Assembly (NCBI GenBank): GCA_014380705.1
Contig: JACMJI010000411.1
Location: 1 to 7,779, forward strand
Source: Gorillibacterium sp.
Lineage (GTDB): Bacteria; Bacillota; Bacilli; Paenibacillales; NBRC-103111
Direction of reading: 5' to 3'
DNA length: 7,779 nucleotides
Shown here: positions 6,277 through 7,779 of the stretch, one piece after another
How positions within the stretch are numbered: position 1 is the stretch's first letter
Layout: each line of letters starts with the position of its first letter
The notes under the pieces: generated by a model
What the model was told of the DNA's origin: nothing
Databases searched by the model: none
What the model saw: the letters and a program-made list of their open reading frames with translations, nothing else
Made by a program: the position numbers and the translations under genes

Positions 6277-6278
6277 TC
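6166..6278. repeat. Direct repeat copy B
   Basis: This is the partner of positions 1-113, with 112 of 113 bases identical and the same orientation. The two copies bound a block of about 6.05 kb carrying the GH3, secreted enzyme, fucosidase and AraC genes. Divergence begins sharply at 6279. Confidence 0.97.
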
Positions 6279-6279
6279 A

Positions 6280-6337
6280 AATTGGCAATCGCCTTCCATA
6301 ACACGATGCTGTACTCGATAAATGAAGGTTGCCGATT
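6280..6337. repeat. Imperfect inverted repeat beside the repeat boundary
   Basis: AATTGGCAA (6280-6288) pairs with TTGCCGATT (6329-6337), with one G-U pair. After a 3-nt bulge CCTTC (6292-6296) pairs with GAAGG (6324-6328), leaving a 27-nt loop. It lies just after the stop of the minus-strand gene at 6349 and could act as that gene's terminator or mRNA 3' end. However, no proper T-run follows on that strand. Confidence 0.5.
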
Positions 6338-6348
6338 CGATTAAGATT

Positions 6349-6972
6349 CTAGTTTACCTCGTAGGTAATGCAGCCATTTTCCAATTTAGATATAATCTTC
6401 GGTACTGTACCTGCTTTCCAATCAGCAAAGAGAAGAAGCGGTGCGTTTAAAGAGCCGTGAATCGGCGCGTAGGTCCTCTTCGCGCTGACGGCATCGTAAG
6501 CCATACCGGCAGCGGCGTCGAAGTAACCGAATACCGCAACACCTCTTGGATAGAAGCTCAGGCTATTCCCATAGAACGTTTCAAAGAACATCGAGACATC
6601 TTGCGTATTCGTTGTACATTGCCAACTCCAATATTTCTGGGCATAGCTGAGAAGGTCAACACCGCGATATGCTGCAGCAATATCGCGAAGCATATTCATC
6701 GAAATCCATCCAACTTTCTTGGAATGACTGGATAATCCGGGAATAAACAAAGTATTCTCTTCTGTATCGATGTAGCTCGTGTGTCTACAGCCGTAACGCC
6801 CCTCGGTTTGCCGTGCTGAAGTTGTTAAATCTTGGGCAAGACGCTTCTTGCTAATGCCTGTATCGTGCCCAACCATATCGAGCAGCGCAAGGCCGTTTTC
6901 TGTATAGATATGATAAGCATCCCAGCCCTCAAGTTCACCCGCTTGAGGCTCGCCTGTCCAGGGATCAAACAT
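6349..6972 (-). CDS. 207-residue protein, probable C-terminal part of an (alpha/alpha)-barrel glycoside hydrolase
   Basis: I do not recognise the family with certainty. The protein begins MFDPWTGEPQAGELEGWDAY without a leader or signal peptide. It contains YHIYTENGLALLDMVG (20-35), a central GLSSHSKKVGWISMNMLRD segment, and ends with FYPRGVAVFGYFDAAAGMAYDAV and LLLFADWKAGTVPKI. The FYPRG...GMAYDAV...P...GTVP arrangement resembles the C-terminal helical-barrel end of GH116/GH52-like enzymes, by impression only. At 207 residues it is far shorter than those families and starts mid-domain, so it may be a 5'-truncated remnant, although AAGGA lies 4 nt before the ATG (a tight spacing). It follows the glycosidase at 7004-7779 by 31 bases on the same strand, so co-transcription is likely. 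The frame upstream of the ATG is open for only about 14 codons and does not continue the domain. Confidence 0.65.
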   Translation of the reverse strand: MFDPWTGEPQAGELEGWDAYHIYTENGLALLDMVGHDTGISKKRLAQDLTTSARQTEGRYGCRHTSYIDTEENTLFIPGLSSHSKKVGWISMNMLRDIAAAYRGVDLLSYAQKYWSWQCTTNTQDVSMFFETFYGNSLSFYPRGVAVFGYFDAAAGMAYDAVSAKRTYAPIHGSLNAPLLLFADWKAGTVPKIISKLENGCITYEVN

Positions 6973-6994
6973 ACCATCCTTCGTTCGAGTTAAT

Positions 6995-7011
6995 GTTATT
7001 AATTTAATAAC
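6995..7011. repeat. Short perfect AT-rich inverted repeat over the upstream stop codon
   Basis: GTTATTA (6995-7001) and TAATAAC (7005-7011) form a perfect 7-3-7 palindrome that covers the stop of the glycosidase gene in the 31-bp intergenic gap. With only two G-C pairs it is a weak stem. A role in stability or as a binding site is possible but unsupported. Confidence 0.5.
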
Positions 7012-7779
7012 TTAATTTAACAATAAAGGCATCATTAGGCTCGATCTTGATTAGGATTGTCCCATCCCTCTCCTGAGGTAGGTTCCCATACAAACTTTCG
7101 TCTAATCTCCAGCCTGCTTTGAGTGTCAATTGAACTTCATTCACTTCTGGTGAGTAGTTAATCAGCACAGCAATTCGTGAGCTTTCATCGGACGGGTGTT
7201 CTGTTATCCCAATCAGAGGTTCATTTACATGAAGGACGCGCACATTCAGCACTTCTCGGGAGATGGTTTCATACATACGCCAAAATGGGAATTTATCCGG
7301 TTGATAGCTGACACCGGGTTGCTGTGACATAGCAAGTTCAAGCGGCAGAGAACAGAAATATACCCAGCCTTTGCCATAAGATGCTTTCGTTAGAACAGGA
7401 TTGCCATCAGGTTCTGCGGCAAGAATTTCCGCGCGGTCATTGCTAAACTCAAGCTTAAATGTTCCGGGGAGAGTTAGTTCCGTGTGTTCCCCCACACCAC
7501 CCAGTAATACTTTTGCCTCGCTCGCTCGACGACTGCGATTTTGTACAGTTAATCCCGTTATTTCGGCAAAATTTAGCATATAACCATCATTTGAGGAAAT
7601 GTATAGGGTTGCACCCTCATGCACCTTAAGGAGTAGCTGCTCCCAACGCTGTTTGGCAACTCCCATAACTCCAGTTACACAAGGCAATAGATAGAAGCTT
7701 GCCTCAGGAATCGGTTGATCCTCAAACCGAAAATCGATATCAAAGCCGGCTTGCTTCGCTAATAGGAAAGCCCCCATTG
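7004..7779 (-). CDS. Large glycosidase, C-terminal part with beta-galactosidase-trimerisation-like domain (5' end off window)
   Basis: At least 257 residues of the C-terminal half are present, and the frame is still open at the right edge; the ATG at 7777 is most likely an internal methionine. The first part (FLLAKQAGFDIDFRFED, then KVHEGATLYISSNDGYM) has the class-I-glutaminase-like fold signature of the trimerisation domain that follows the catalytic barrel in GH42 and some GH5-like enzymes. GNPVLTKASYGKGWVYFCS is the usual end of that domain. A beta-sandwich tail follows (RIAVLINYSPEVNEVQLTL) and closes with NDAFIVKLSY before TAA at 7006-7004. The catalytic domain lies outside, so substrate (beta-galactosides, mannans or other beta-glycans) cannot be stated. 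It lies upstream of the 207-residue gene in a probable operon running leftward. Confidence 0.75.
   Translation of the reverse strand, partial: MGAFLLAKQAGFDIDFRFEDQPIPEASFYLLPCVTGVMGVAKQRWEQLLLKVHEGATLYISSNDGYMLNFAEITGLTVQNRSRRASEAKVLLGGVGEHTELTLPGTFKLEFSNDRAEILAAEPDGNPVLTKASYGKGWVYFCSLPLELAMSQQPGVSYQPDKFPFWRMYETISREVLNVRVLHVNEPLIGITEHPSDESSRIAVLINYSPEVNEVQLTLKAGWRLDESLYGNLPQERDGTILIKIEPNDAFIVKLSY

Noticed and set aside
6457..6735. Plus-strand frame of 92 codons opposite the 207-residue gene
   Set aside because: The minus-strand protein has the coherent composition and motifs, so this is its shadow.

Overview
The window looks like chromosome from a Gram-positive plant-polysaccharide degrader of the Paenibacillus / Bacillales type. 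This is inferred from AGGAGG-like ribosome binding sites, a textbook CcpA cre box, YesN-style response-regulator sequence, AraC regulators and several carbohydrate-active enzymes. No rRNA, tRNA or CRISPR was seen. No established taxonomic marker is present, so the genus is an inference.

Layout, left to right. (1) 1-723, minus: the middle and DNA-binding parts of a YesN-like AraC response regulator. It runs off the left edge and has lost its receiver domain; traces of the missing part may persist in shifted frames up to about 862. (2) 724-960: control region of the next gene, with a 64-bp imperfect palindrome, a cre box and a sigma-A-like promoter. (3) 961-3561, plus: an intact, GC-richer GH3 glycosidase with an inserted PA14 domain, followed by a strong terminator. 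(4) 3650-4007: leader of a secreted-protein gene with a promoter and a cre-like site. (5) 4008-4358, plus: the first 116 codons of an exported enzyme resembling GH49-type beta-helix proteins, cut off abruptly. (6) 4360-5034, minus: the first half of a GH29 alpha-L-fucosidase, cut off at the same point. (7) 5160-5924, plus: an intact AraC/cupin regulator divergent from the fucosidase, with a candidate two-site operator between them. (8) 6124-6276, minus: only the C-terminal helix-turn-helix of the same type of response regulator as in (1), lying in a 113-bp near-perfect direct repeat of positions 1-113. (9) 6349-6972 and 7004-7779, minus: a 207-residue protein of uncertain family and the C-terminal part of a large glycosidase with a beta-galactosidase-trimerisation-like domain, which runs off the right edge.

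Functionally the genes share one theme, breakdown of plant or algal side-chain sugars under catabolite control, with AraC-type regulators sensing substrates. No transporter is present.

The striking feature is structural. This is a patchwork of intact and broken parts: two convergent genes truncated at one joint, two broken copies of one regulator as direct repeats around a 6-kb block, and a palindrome where the first copy loses its frame. This suggests repeated rearrangement of a sugar-utilisation island, or an assembly chimera at the 4.35-kb joint. I found no convincing new molecular system; the rearrangement scars and the candidate operator deserve the second look.
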